Assembly: GCA_934875375.1 (NCBI GenBank)
Contig: CAKXHL010000011.1
Location: 12,498-76,497 of the forward strand
Direction of reading: 5' to 3'
From: an uncultured bacterium
Lineage (GTDB): Bacteria; Bacillota; Clostridia; Oscillospirales; Ruminococcaceae
Length of the DNA: 64,000 nt
Positions 1 to 8,222 of the stretch are shown here, in pieces. A program made the position numbers and the translations under genes. The stretch's first letter is position 1, and the number at the start of each line of letters is the position of its first letter. The notes under the pieces are model-generated. The model was not told the DNA's origin. It saw nothing but the letters and a program-made list of their open reading frames with translations, and did no database searches.

Positions 1-894
1 AAGGGCAAAGATCCAACCGTAAAACTGGGGGCTCAGCACCACGCGGGTATAGATTTCAAAAAAGCCGTCCTCCTTTGGAAAAACGGTGACGTCTTTGCCG
101 AACCGATCCATCACCACGCCAACCAGCCGGTTTTCAAAACGCAGCCGGACCATCTCCTCCTCGCCGCCGAACATGGAAAACACCTTCCGGGAATAGTCCG
201 CCATATCCAGCTTTTGAAACTGCTCATTACCCTGCCTGGGCGCATCTAACGGCTGTATTTCGGTCATTTTATCCACCCGGTAGTGCTTTAAAATTCCCGC
301 CTGGGCATCATATCCCAGCATATAGTAATTTTCATCGTCCCACGCTAAGGCAAAGGGACTGATGCGGTACTGGGCGCCGTTATGACGGAACCGCCGCTTT
401 TTTTCCACCGTATATTCAAAATACCGAAATCCGATTTGGCGGTTTTGGCCAATGGCCATGTGGATCCGATCGATGTTATAATACACGCTCTCATTCATCG
501 CCTTAATCCGGCCCGCCACAAATACCTGACGCTGTAGCTGCCTGGCCTGATGCACGCTAGTGAGGCTTTCCAGCTTTTTGATCAGCTCCATGGATTTTTT
601 GCAGGTGATGAATTTAGACGCCTGCACGCTATCCACCAGCAATTTTAACTCCGCCAGCTGAAAGGTACGGTTCGGCACATGATAGCCGCTCCCTTTTACG
701 AACTCCACATCCACGCCGAACTGACGCAGCTGCTCCATATCGTCATATAAACTTTTTCGCTCCGCTTCTATCCCCTGCTGCGCCAAAAGTTCCGTCAGGC
801 GGGCCAAAGGAAGGAAATGGTCCTCATCGGTCTGCTCCAGCAAAATTTGCATCAAGCACAGCAGCTTTCTCTTTTGATTGGTCGATTTCGACAC
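1..894 (-). CDS. WYL-domain transcriptional regulator (3' end beyond window)
   Basis: The reading frame runs off the left edge, so only about 298 N-terminal residues are visible. The start chosen is a GTG at 894 because an AGGAGG sits about 12 bases upstream; an internal ATG 14 codons later has no such site. Residues 1-70 form a DeoR/HTH_11-type winged helix (LARLTELLAQQGIEAERKSL, then DDMEQLRQFGVDVEF), followed by a WYL domain with FRYFEYTVEKKRRF and ISPFALAWDDENYYMLGYD. WYL proteins are ligand-responsive transcription factors, often sensing nucleic acid or small metabolites. Target unknown. It is followed on the same strand by the surface protein gene but separated from it by a terminator, so it is probably a separate unit. 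Confidence 0.85.
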   Translation of the reverse strand, partial: MSKSTNQKRKLLCLMQILLEQTDEDHFLPLARLTELLAQQGIEAERKSLYDDMEQLRQFGVDVEFVKGSGYHVPNRTFQLAELKLLVDSVQASKFITCKKSMELIKKLESLTSVHQARQLQRQVFVAGRIKAMNESVYYNIDRIHMAIGQNRQIGFRYFEYTVEKKRRFRHNGAQYRISPFALAWDDENYYMLGYDAQAGILKHYRVDKMTEIQPLDAPRQGNEQFQKLDMADYSRKVFSMFGGEEEMVRLRFENRLVGVVMDRFGKDVTVFPKEDGFFEIYTRVVLSPQFYGWIFAL

Positions 895-963
895 GGCAGT
901 TTCCCTCCTCCTGTTTTCTTTATTGTATCAAATCCCGTGGTTTCCCGCAATCCAAGCCAGAAA

Positions 964-986
964 ATCCTCTGCCAAAGGCAGAGGAT
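964..986 (-). terminator. Intrinsic terminator after the surface protein gene
   Basis: Perfect 10-bp stem (ATCCTCTGCC at 964-973 pairs with 977-986) with a 3-base loop, followed on the minus strand by TTTTC. It lies just downstream of the stop codon at 998. Confidence 0.7.
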
Positions 987-997
987 CTTCTCTGTTT

Positions 998-3900
998 TTA
1001 TTCGATCTCTCTTCTCCTGCGGCGATGAGACGCCACCGCCCAGATGCCGACAATCAACGCGGTCAGGATACCGGCACCCGCCAAAATCACGCCGGCACTG
1101 ATATGGAACAGGTCCTCTTCCGGCTGCGCAGGATCCGGCTGGTCGTAAGGGATCTCCGGCAGGCTTTCCGGCACATGCTCCGAGGAGGATGAGGAAGTCT
1201 CCAAGAGCAGGGAGCTTTCGACAGGCGGAACCGAAGAAGCACTGGGCTGCACGGCCGGCAAAGATGGCGCCGGTTTGGATAAACCCTCGTTATGGTGTCC
1301 GTCGGGCTCTGCATAAAGCTTTTCCAACTGGTACAGCGAATCATAACTCAAGCCGTTGTCCGGCTGCGCTTTTCCTGCCGGGATCAGAAAGGTTTTACCG
1401 CCATTCCAGTGGATTTTTAACGCCACGCCCGGATGATTACGCAAAGCGGACATGACCCGCCAATTCATATCGGTAAAATCGCCCGCGTCTACCGTGATGG
1501 TATCACCGCTTTGGGCACGCTTGATCTGGTTTGCCACACTCTCCCAAAAAGCGTCCTGCTTTTCTTCAAAGCTCTGCGGTTCATCCGGCTCCTGCTCCCC
1601 GGCGCCGCCAGACTTTTCCCAGCCAATGGCATAAGGCGAAAAACGGCGCAGATGCAAAATCAACTCCCCGCTATGAACCTCCAGGTATTCCCCATCCCTG
1701 TTTTCCAAAGCCGTGAGCGATTGCAGTTTTCCGCCGTGCAACCGGTAAGCAATCCAATCTTTCTTTCCCTGCAAAGACGATGGTATCGGGATATGGATTT
1801 CGACTGACTCCGGCAGGCAGTTCACCTGCGCGGCGGTCGCCTTTTTGTTTTCGACAGTCTGTTTCTGCACCGAAATATCAAACAGCAACTCCTGGCGGAA
1901 CGTTCTTTTGGATTTCAGGCGGTCTGTCAGGGCCTTGCAGTCCAAACAGGCGGTCTCTTCGCCCTTCACTGTCATTGTCAGAATAACAGAACCGCCACTG
2001 GCCGCCGCAGCCAGATCTTTCTGCGTCACACCGGCGGCTGAGTCTGCGTTTTCTCCTACCAGATCCGGGGAGAACATGCTGTCCAGCCCGCCGACGATCC
2101 ATTCCGTGTCGGTCAGAACCTGGACCACGCTGCTGGTATTGCTCTGCGGCAGCACCACATCCCAGCGTTTTGTCTGATCCGTGAGACATACCATGCTGGT
2201 CATGGTCAGCGACCCATCTGCCAGGGAAACGACCATCTGGTACAACCCCGGCGAAATGGTTTCGATCCCATAGCTTCCGTCGTCTTGCACCACCCCGGCC
2301 GCTATCACATTCCTTCCCCGCTTGAACGCTACCTTTGCACCTGCGGCAGGTTTTTCACCGCGGGTGACCTTTCCTGTCAAATCATAGGAAACCGCCGGCT
2401 TTGCATACAGCTGCGCGCCGTCTTGCCAAAGGGCAAAGCTGCCGTCATCACAGGCGAAGGCAGCCTTTCCCGCCAACGCCGCCTGCTCACTGGAAAATAA
2501 CACCGCAGCGCCGGAGACCGGAAGAAAGCCCATCTCCCCAGTCAGGCGATAGCGCCCCACGCCAATCTTCGCGGCTGCATCCAAAGCCCCGGTTACGGAC
2601 ACCGGAGCGCCCGCTGTTTCGCTTTGTTCCAGATAAAGAAGGTTATTGTATGAAATCCGTTTGCCGGCGGCGTCTTCCACAAAATTGCCCCAAATCACCG
2701 CCGCACCTTCCACCTGCACCGATTCTGCCCGTTCAGCGGATACGCCGCCGCCCGTATGAACAGCCTTCCCCGCCAGCGTACCTATCACGGCGCGGTTTCC
2801 GCTGATGGAACCGTTGTCCGAAACAGTCAAAACCGCACGGTCCGACAGGGTGACGCCCCCGCCGGTTCCTGCGTTCTCAAAGATCCGGGCACTGCCGCCC
2901 AGCAGGATTTGAGAATCGGCCACCGCCTGCACACCGCCTACGCAGGACATCACGCTTTGTTCACTCCCGGCGACGGCACTGTTATGGCAGACAGACGCGT
3001 TTGCTTCCATCCGCAGCACACTTGCGTCCAGATAAACGCCGCCTGCATTGGCCGCCGCACGGTTATCCCGGACCGCTGCGTCTGCGGTCAGTACCAGTGT
3101 CCCTTCCAATACCATTACACCGCCGGCCGCCGGTTTCTCCGCCTTTTCATTGTCGTTGTTTTGCAGCGCCGCTCCGGCATCCAAAACCAAAGTCCCGCTC
3201 TGAACCACCGCCAGCGGAGATTGGGATTTTGCCCCGCCGTTTTGCCGGCGCAGTACGGACGTTTCGGCGCTCCAAATCGCGCCGCCGTCCAGTATGATAT
3301 TTTTTAGCGTCAACTGTCCGCCGGATTCGACCGATACCAGGCTGCCGGAATAGGAATCTTTGCGGGAAACGGTATAAGATCCGCCATCTTTCCCGGTTAA
3401 GGTCAGTGCCTTGGCAGACACGGCAAGCGGCTGATCCAACGCAAGATCCTGCGCCAGCTCAATCACTGCTTTGTCCCCGGCGTCCTGTACGGCCTGCTGT
3501 AGGCTGGTGTATGGCGTCGATCCAATATAGGCTACCGGCAGTACCGTTTTGACCTGGACGGCTTTTGGCAAAACAGGCTGGCCGGCATCTACCGCGTCGC
3601 TGCCGTCCGCAGGCTGATAATGCGAAAACTCGCCTAACAAAGCTGCGGCCGACCCGGTGGTGGAGACCGCATTTCCCGCCGTCTGCCCCGCACCGCCTGA
3701 AAAAACGCCGCCGGTCAGCTTGATCGATTCTTCACCGGACAAAACGGCGAGTCCATTTCCACCGGTTCCCGCAGAGGACATGCCGCCGGTATAAAATCCG
3801 TCCTGGATTTCCAAATTACCCTGGCTGACTGCAATGGCATGGCCGCCGGCCATACTCCCAGCCCCTCCGGTTGCTCTGGCTGTTTTACCCATCAGAGAGG

Positions 3901-4708
3901 AACCGGCTTCCATCCGAATCGCAGCGCCGCCGGTATGGCCGCTGCCCCCGGTCAGCGTTCCGCTGCGAAGCTCCAATTTTGACCCTACCTGCAAATGTGC
4001 AGCAGAGGCGCCGTTGCCCTTTTGAGGTTGCTGCGGTGTTTCCGCTCCGCCGCTGCCGCCGGTTAAGGCCGCGCCGGACAGGACCATCGACCCGCTGTTT
4101 TTCACAGCGGCCTCTCCGTTTCCCGCCGGCAGGACCGTATCCGCAGGGGCACCGCTGCCGCCGTATACTTTCAGATTCTCTCCCAGTGTCAGATTGGTCC
4201 CGTCATTTTGAATTCCGATCCCGCTCTTCTGCTCCGCCGTGCCTGCGGCACCCTGTATGATGCCGTTGCAGATGGTTACATTTTTTGCGCAAACCCAAAC
4301 CGCCGGCGCTCCAGCCGGCCCGGTAACCGTTTTTCCCTGCAGATCCAGCACCGTGCCATCCTGTGTAATCACGATGGTTTCCGGCACATTATGCGCGGCA
4401 AAATACGCCTGTAACAGCGAAAACTTTTGCCAATCACCCATCGCCTGCTGTTCGGGATTCAATGCGGCAAAGGCGTTTTCCGCCTGCCGCATCTGCTCCT
4501 TGGCCTGTTCCTGCTTCTCCCGGTTCATGGCCTCCACCTCGTCCGGTGCGGGCAGCCCGTCAATCTTTTCCCTTGCCGCCGTTACCGGACAGTCCCCTTC
4601 GTGTATCTGCCCGCAGACAGAACAGGGTACGTCTTTTGCACTGGCAGGCAAAAACGCCAGCAAAAGGCACGCTGCCAACAACAAGCTCCACCATTTCTTT
4701 CCTTTCAT
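998..4708 (-). CDS. Large secreted, membrane-anchored surface protein with parallel beta-helix-like repeats
   Basis: About 1236 residues. Start chosen at the second of two adjacent ATGs because AGGAGG is 7 bases away (4 from the first at 4711). Residues 1-25 are a signal peptide (KKWWSLLLAACLLLAFLPASA). A short Cys motif CSVCGQIHEGDC follows, then a predicted helical segment. Residues roughly 100-830 are Gly/Ala-rich and repetitive, with many LTGGSG and GNxAxxxG turns like right-handed beta-helix surface proteins. A carboxypeptidase-regulatory-like fold (YDLTGKVTRGEKPAAGAKVAF) lies near residue 880, and a C-terminal transmembrane helix ending in RRRRREIE anchors it. There is no LPXTG sortase motif. 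A role in adhesion or envelope structure is inference; no enzymatic motif was recognised. Confidence 0.8.
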   Translation of the reverse strand: MKGKKWWSLLLAACLLLAFLPASAKDVPCSVCGQIHEGDCPVTAAREKIDGLPAPDEVEAMNREKQEQAKEQMRQAENAFAALNPEQQAMGDWQKFSLLQAYFAAHNVPETIVITQDGTVLDLQGKTVTGPAGAPAVWVCAKNVTICNGIIQGAAGTAEQKSGIGIQNDGTNLTLGENLKVYGGSGAPADTVLPAGNGEAAVKNSGSMVLSGAALTGGSGGAETPQQPQKGNGASAAHLQVGSKLELRSGTLTGGSGHTGGAAIRMEAGSSLMGKTARATGGAGSMAGGHAIAVSQGNLEIQDGFYTGGMSSAGTGGNGLAVLSGEESIKLTGGVFSGGAGQTAGNAVSTTGSAAALLGEFSHYQPADGSDAVDAGQPVLPKAVQVKTVLPVAYIGSTPYTSLQQAVQDAGDKAVIELAQDLALDQPLAVSAKALTLTGKDGGSYTVSRKDSYSGSLVSVESGGQLTLKNIILDGGAIWSAETSVLRRQNGGAKSQSPLAVVQSGTLVLDAGAALQNNDNEKAEKPAAGGVMVLEGTLVLTADAAVRDNRAAANAGGVYLDASVLRMEANASVCHNSAVAGSEQSVMSCVGGVQAVADSQILLGGSARIFENAGTGGGVTLSDRAVLTVSDNGSISGNRAVIGTLAGKAVHTGGGVSAERAESVQVEGAAVIWGNFVEDAAGKRISYNNLLYLEQSETAGAPVSVTGALDAAAKIGVGRYRLTGEMGFLPVSGAAVLFSSEQAALAGKAAFACDDGSFALWQDGAQLYAKPAVSYDLTGKVTRGEKPAAGAKVAFKRGRNVIAAGVVQDDGSYGIETISPGLYQMVVSLADGSLTMTSMVCLTDQTKRWDVVLPQSNTSSVVQVLTDTEWIVGGLDSMFSPDLVGENADSAAGVTQKDLAAAASGGSVILTMTVKGEETACLDCKALTDRLKSKRTFRQELLFDISVQKQTVENKKATAAQVNCLPESVEIHIPIPSSLQGKKDWIAYRLHGGKLQSLTALENRDGEYLEVHSGELILHLRRFSPYAIGWEKSGGAGEQEPDEPQSFEEKQDAFWESVANQIKRAQSGDTITVDAGDFTDMNWRVMSALRNHPGVALKIHWNGGKTFLIPAGKAQPDNGLSYDSLYQLEKLYAEPDGHHNEGLSKPAPSLPAVQPSASSVPPVESSLLLETSSSSSEHVPESLPEIPYDQPDPAQPEEDLFHISAGVILAGAGILTALIVGIWAVASHRRRRREIE

Positions 4709-4732
4709 CATCCACCCTCCTCGCCAACAGAT

Positions 4733-4759
4733 AAAAAAAGCAAGCTTTCGCAAGCCTGC
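4733..4759 (-). terminator. Strong intrinsic terminator in the leader of the surface protein gene
   Basis: On the minus strand an 8-bp stem (4740-4747 with 4752-4759, one G-U) closed by a GCGA tetraloop is followed by seven T. It ends only about 20 bases before the Shine-Dalgarno of the surface protein gene and about 360 bases after the previous gene, the geometry of an attenuator or riboswitch platform rather than a plain operon end. Confidence 0.7.
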
Positions 4760-5121
4760 TGTGTTTCTTTGACCGGGCCGGGACGGAACCCCTTTATCAC
4801 CCGGCCATATCCTTTTCCGGAACCGCTTTGCAGGCCGTCCGCCTATCTCCGAATATCCCCATTGCCATTTTGCCATGGGCGAAAGCCATTTATTTTCCCA
4901 GACAGGAAAGCTCGTTCCCCAACAGATTTTTTCCTTTTAACTGCGTTGTGTCCAAGCTTTGCTTTCCAAAGCCCTTTTATCAGGAAAACCATGATTCAAG
5001 CAGCTTTGTTACAGTTTCCTACAAAATTCGGAGAAATCTCCGTGCTTGTTTTCCCCGCTGCAAAGTTCCCGCGCCCGCACCAAAGAGAAGCCCACGCTTT
5101 CCCCTCGTTGCAAAGCAAAAG
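4760..5121 (-). other. 362-bp gene-free leader, possible structured 5' UTR
   Basis: No supported coding sequence. On the minus strand it holds complementary segments, for example GGCCGGG (near 4800) pairing with CCCGGCC (near 4776), immediately upstream of the terminator at 4733-4759. I could not match it to a known riboswitch class: no cobalamin box and no canonical c-di-GMP-I core. Confidence 0.4.
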
Positions 5122-5854
5122 TTATTCCAAATCAGTCAGGCTTTTCGCCACTTTTAAAAGCTTTCGTTTGGAAAGCCCGTTGGAACGGATCTTGGTAAAA
5201 CAGTCGTTTTCAAAAATATAAATCTTTCGCCATCCTTCTTTCTCCACATACAGCGCCCGGTTCTCATTCACATCCAGATATTCTGTTTTGGCATCCTCCG
5301 TGGCAATCTGGATACTGGCGTTTCCGTCAATTTCCATATATCGCTGGGAAATATACAGAACCTTTTCGCCATCCCGATAATCGATGAGAATCGATCTGGG
5401 GCTGCTTTTGACCTCCTGCACCTCAAAGCCCTGCGGCACATAAGAAGGCAGATGCACCCAGCTGAAATCCCCCTCCCGCAGGCTGTTCTGGCCGGCGGCC
5501 TCCAGCAGGAACGACGTGTGGGTGGGAAACTGATCAATATGGATTCGCCTTTTTAATCCGATTCCGGCGTCAACTGCCGCAAAGCTCAGCAATACCACCG
5601 ACAAAACAACTGCCAATCTGGGAATCCAGCGTTTGCCTGCGCCGGAAAAACCAAATCGCCGTTTTTTTTGAGCGGCGCAGCAGGCGCTGCATTTTTCTGG
5701 AAAACCGGCGGGAAGGGACGTAATCCGGCGGCAGGGCATCTTTACAGGCAAGCAAAAGCGCATCCGGATTCTCCCAATCTGACTGGATATCTGCCAGCGC
5801 TCCGGATAAGGCCTCTTCAAAAACCTTTTCATCCGCACTGTTCATTCTGCCCAT
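5122..5854 (-). pseudogene. DUF4367 membrane protein / anti-sigma-like partner, frameshifted
   Basis: The N-terminal part begins at 5854 (GGGAGGGAGA before ATG) and reads MNSADEKVFEEALSG up to LLRRSKK, a cytosolic segment. The rest, RRFGFSGAGKRWIPRLAVVL and onward, has one transmembrane helix and an extracytoplasmic DUF4367 domain (FSWVHLPSYVPQGFEV; LYISQRY; GWRKIYIFEND) and lies in another frame. The two join if one A is removed from the run of eight at 5662-5669. It sits directly downstream of an ECF sigma gene, the usual place for such membrane partners. Either a phase-variable or decayed gene, or an assembly indel. Confidence 0.75.
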
Positions 5855-5859
5855 TCTCC

Positions 5860-6038
5860 CTCCCAGCTGAGCTATACCCCCATGTAAGGGGTGCGCTGAG
5901 TAATTTCTTATTCAATTAGTGCGGGGGTTGTTTACCGCTTCAACCGGGCTCCCAGCTGAGCTATGCCCCCGTATGAGGGCACGTTAAGTTTATTTATTAA
6001 GTTAATGAGGGGTGCGTAACCGCTTCAACCGGGCTCCC
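5860..6038 (-). repeat. Tandem ~85-89-bp repeats carrying a tRNA-Ala 5'-half-like segment
   Basis: Two copies on the minus strand of a 22-base segment (5860-5881 and 5949-5970) containing ATAGCTCAGCTGGGAG preceded by GGGGG, which equals the acceptor 5' strand and D-arm of bacterial tRNA-Ala. A second shared block, ACCGCTTCAACCGGGCTCCC on the plus strand, recurs exactly at 5934-5953 and 6019-6038. The intervening parts have diverged. No anticodon arm or complete tRNA is present. The repeat overlaps the 3' end of the sigma gene and supplies the ribosome binding site of the next gene. Confidence 0.75.
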
Positions 6039-6564
6039 GTTCCAGCGCCCGGCGCAGCTTTTTGCGGATGCGGGAAAGCTTAACGGAAACGGTTTTTTCG
6101 TTCATCCCAAACAGATCCGCCAATTCCTTGTAGGTATACTTTTTTAAGATTCCGTACACCAAAAGCTGCTGTTCTTGCTGCGAAAAGCCCTTTATAATAA
6201 AAACCATTCTGCTTTGCAAATGCTTCACCGAAAACTGCGACTACACCGGATCATCCTCCGGTTCCCGCTCCTCCTCTGAAATGGGTTCCGTGAGGTGCAG
6301 CCGCTTACGCGCCAAATGGGTATAGCATAAGCGGCGCACTGTAATCAGCATGAAATTTTTTGCTTCCCGATCCGTCGAGTTCTCTATTTTGGCGATGTTG
6401 CGGAATATACGGATAAACGCCTCCTGAACGATATCCTCTGCTTCCTCGGTAGACTTTACTATGGAATGGGCAAAACGGATCAGGTCCAGATGGTACCAGT
6501 TGTAAAGCTCTTCCAATTTATTCTCCTGCTCTTCTTTCAGCGCCAGCGTGAAGCAAAACATCAT
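6025..6564 (-). pseudogene. ECF-type RNA polymerase sigma factor interrupted by an in-frame TAG
   Basis: Region 2 is intact in the first 107 codons (YNWYHLDLIRFAHSIVKSTE, AEDIVQEAFIRIFRN, LITVRRLCYTHLARKR). A TAG at 6243-6241 follows EDDPV, after which the same frame continues into region 4 (FSQQEQQLLVYGILKKYTYK, ELADLFGMNEKTVSVKLSRI, RKKLRRALEREPG). A CAG to TAG change would restore a normal-length sigma-70 family protein. AGGAGG lies before a double ATG at 6564/6561. Region 4 could only be made by reinitiation or readthrough, so the factor is probably inactive. The C-terminus ends inside the tRNA-like repeat. Confidence 0.8.
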
Positions 6565-6603
6565 CCAGCCTCCTCGCTTCCGTTTTCTCCCAGCTATATT
6601 GTT

Positions 6604-6632
6604 ATTATATCTAAAAATTTTACATATTTCAA
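6604..6632 (-). promoter_or_regulatory. Sigma-A-type promoter of the ECF sigma gene
   Basis: Minus strand TTGAAA (6632-6627), 17-bp spacer, TATAAT (6609-6604), about 40 bases upstream of the start codon. The match to consensus is strong. Confidence 0.7.
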
Positions 6633-6804
6633 TATAAAATAGTGCTTTTTATCCATTTATCTCCTGGATCTTTTCTTTTTCCTTTGAAAATCCACCGCAA
6701 AAAAATCCCTGTTCTTTCGCTTTTAAACCAGCGGCGCATCCGGCAAATACCCCAAACAGCCCGCCATACGAAAATTTTTACAGAACAAGAAATCCATACA
6801 AAAA

Positions 6805-6828
6805 GGCAGGGGCGCTGCCGCCCCTGCC
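6805..6828 (-). terminator. Intrinsic terminator of spo0A
   Basis: Perfect 10-bp GC-rich stem (GGCAGGGGCG at 6805-6814 with 6819-6828) and 4-base loop; five T follow on the minus strand. It lies about 60 bases after the spo0A stop codon. Confidence 0.85.
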
Positions 6829-6890
6829 ATAAAAATCCCTATGCCTTTTGGGATATTTCCGTTCGTTCTGCCGCACCGGGCCCGGCTTTT

Positions 6891-7673
6891 TTAAGAAACC
6901 TTGAGCGTCAGGCGGAGCTTATCGCTGAGCATGGCGATAAATTCGCTGTTTGTGGGCTTTCCGCGGGAATTGTGGATGGTATAGCCAAAATAGGAGTTGA
7001 GCGTATCCACATCCCCTCGATCCCATGCCACTTCGATAGCGTGGCGGATGGCCCGCTCCACCCGTGAAGGGGTGGTTCCGAATTTCTTGGCGACTGTGGG
7101 GTACAGCACCTTGGTCACTGCATTCATGACCTCCGGGTCTTCTACCGACAGCAAAATTGCTTCCCGCAGATAATGATAGCCTTTGATGTGGGCCGGAACC
7201 CCGATTTGATGAATCATTTCCGTCACCATTAATTCCATATCCTGTCCACCGGCACCCAGCGGTATCGTCTTGATATTTTTGCCGTTTTCTTCCGACGCGC
7301 TGCCCAACAGCTGCACAATCCGCTCGGCCAGCACCTCCGGATCAAAGGGCTTTAGAAAATAGTACCGTGCCCCGGACTGCATGACCTCGTTTTGCAGCAT
7401 GACGTTGTCGAATCCGGAAAGAACCATAAACTGCGGCTGCGGCAGATCATCCTCTTCCCGCACCCGTTTCATCACGCCAATCGCGTCGCTGTGAGGCATG
7501 AACACATCGCATAAAACAGCCTGCGGCTTCTGCGCAACAATTGCCTCATACAACGCTTCTCCATCCTTCGGCACCAAAATGGCTTCTACTCCAAAACTTT
7601 TTAACAAACTTGCACAGGGAACGGCAAATTCCCGGCTTTCGTCTGCGATTATGACCTTTCTTGTAGCTTGCAT
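6891..7673 (-). CDS. spo0A: Spo0A, master response regulator of sporulation
   Basis: 260 residues, the normal length. The N-terminal receiver domain has the acidic pair D11/E12, phospho-acceptor D56 (AVLCDVFMP) and the conserved FLKPFD lysine. The C-terminal Spo0A DNA-binding domain follows a linker (MELMVTEMIHQIGVPAHIKG; VAKKFGTTPSRVERAIRHAI, then EVAWDRG; NSRGKPTNSEFIAMLSDKLR). Phosphorylated Spo0A dimers bind TGTCGAA boxes to start sporulation and change stationary-phase expression. Start is an ATG with GGAGG upstream. It stands alone with its own terminator, promoter candidate and two upstream 0A boxes. Confidence 0.97.
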   Translation of the reverse strand: MQATRKVIIADESREFAVPCASLLKSFGVEAILVPKDGEALYEAIVAQKPQAVLCDVFMPHSDAIGVMKRVREEDDLPQPQFMVLSGFDNVMLQNEVMQSGARYYFLKPFDPEVLAERIVQLLGSASEENGKNIKTIPLGAGGQDMELMVTEMIHQIGVPAHIKGYHYLREAILLSVEDPEVMNAVTKVLYPTVAKKFGTTPSRVERAIRHAIEVAWDRGDVDTLNSYFGYTIHNSRGKPTNSEFIAMLSDKLRLTLKVS

Positions 7674-7724
7674 GTCGATGATTCCTCCAAAAACGTTTTT
7701 CCCGCAACATTTTGTCTATCCAAA

Positions 7725-7754
7725 TACTATCACGTTTTCCCTGGGGCTGACAAT
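7725..7754 (-). promoter_or_regulatory. Candidate spo0A promoter
   Basis: Minus strand TTGTCA (7754-7749), 18-bp spacer, TAGTAT (7730-7725), about 50 bases before the spo0A start. Fair, not perfect, match to the sigma-A consensus. Confidence 0.45.
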
Positions 7755-7848
7755 GAATGGACTGCATGAACTTTTTCCATGAAGTTTGTGCGCTATTTTG
7801 ATCGCTTCGTCGCCGTATTTTGCCTGATTTTGCGCCCTTTTCCAACGT

Positions 7849-7879
7849 TTCGACAATCGCGCGGCGGCCAAATGTCGAA
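7849..7879. promoter_or_regulatory. Inverted pair of Spo0A binding boxes (0A boxes)
   Basis: TTCGACA at 7849-7855 and TGTCGAA at 7873-7879 are exact 0A-box cores in opposite orientation, centres 24 bp apart, about 175-205 bases upstream of spo0A. This suggests autoregulation or control of the divergent operon at 8223. Confidence 0.6.
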
Positions 7880-8222
7880 AAAGAAGGAATCGGTTCTCAT
7901 CGCTGTCCGAAAATTTTACAATTTATTCCATATATCAAACGCGCCTTCTCTGCAAAAATCCGCCTCAAAAAAGAAAATCCATGGTTTTTCACGCTCTTTT
8001 CAACTGCTTTGTCTGCCGGTCAAGGCTGCAAAAAATCTGATATAAAACCTTATAACAGTAACTTTCCTACAAAAATCCGCAAAAAAGGTCCATAAACTTT
8101 CCCCGCATTTTTTATCGATTCTGCGGATACACAATATCGAAAAAATTTCGTATGATTAAAATATCATATCTTGCAGAAAACCCGCATTCCCTGGCGAGGC
8201 ATCCCGGCAGAAGGAGGGAAAT
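7880..8222. other. AT-rich intergenic region upstream of the ABC importer operon
   Basis: No gene seen. At 8138-8150 lies CGAAAAAATTTCG, an interrupted inverted repeat, directly followed by TATGAT (8151-8156), which could be the -10 element for the operon starting at 8223. Short open frames here lack ribosome binding sites. Confidence 0.35.

Noticed and set aside
880..894. A 0A-box match at the start of the WYL gene
   Set aside because: TGTCGAA overlaps the start codon itself and is a single short match, so chance is likely.
4760..4920. c-di-GMP-I or cobalamin riboswitch in the surface-protein leader
   Set aside because: A GCAAAGC-like segment and a GNRA loop are present, but the required core order of neither class can be built.
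5662..5669. Programmed -1 frameshifting at the A8 run
   Set aside because: The frame change needed is a net loss of one base (+1 type), not the -1 slip that such runs favour; no stimulatory structure was evident. Transcriptional slippage cannot be excluded.
7779..8095. Small open frames between spo0A and the importer operon
   Set aside because: No ribosome binding sites, no recognisable domain, and they overlap the 0A boxes.
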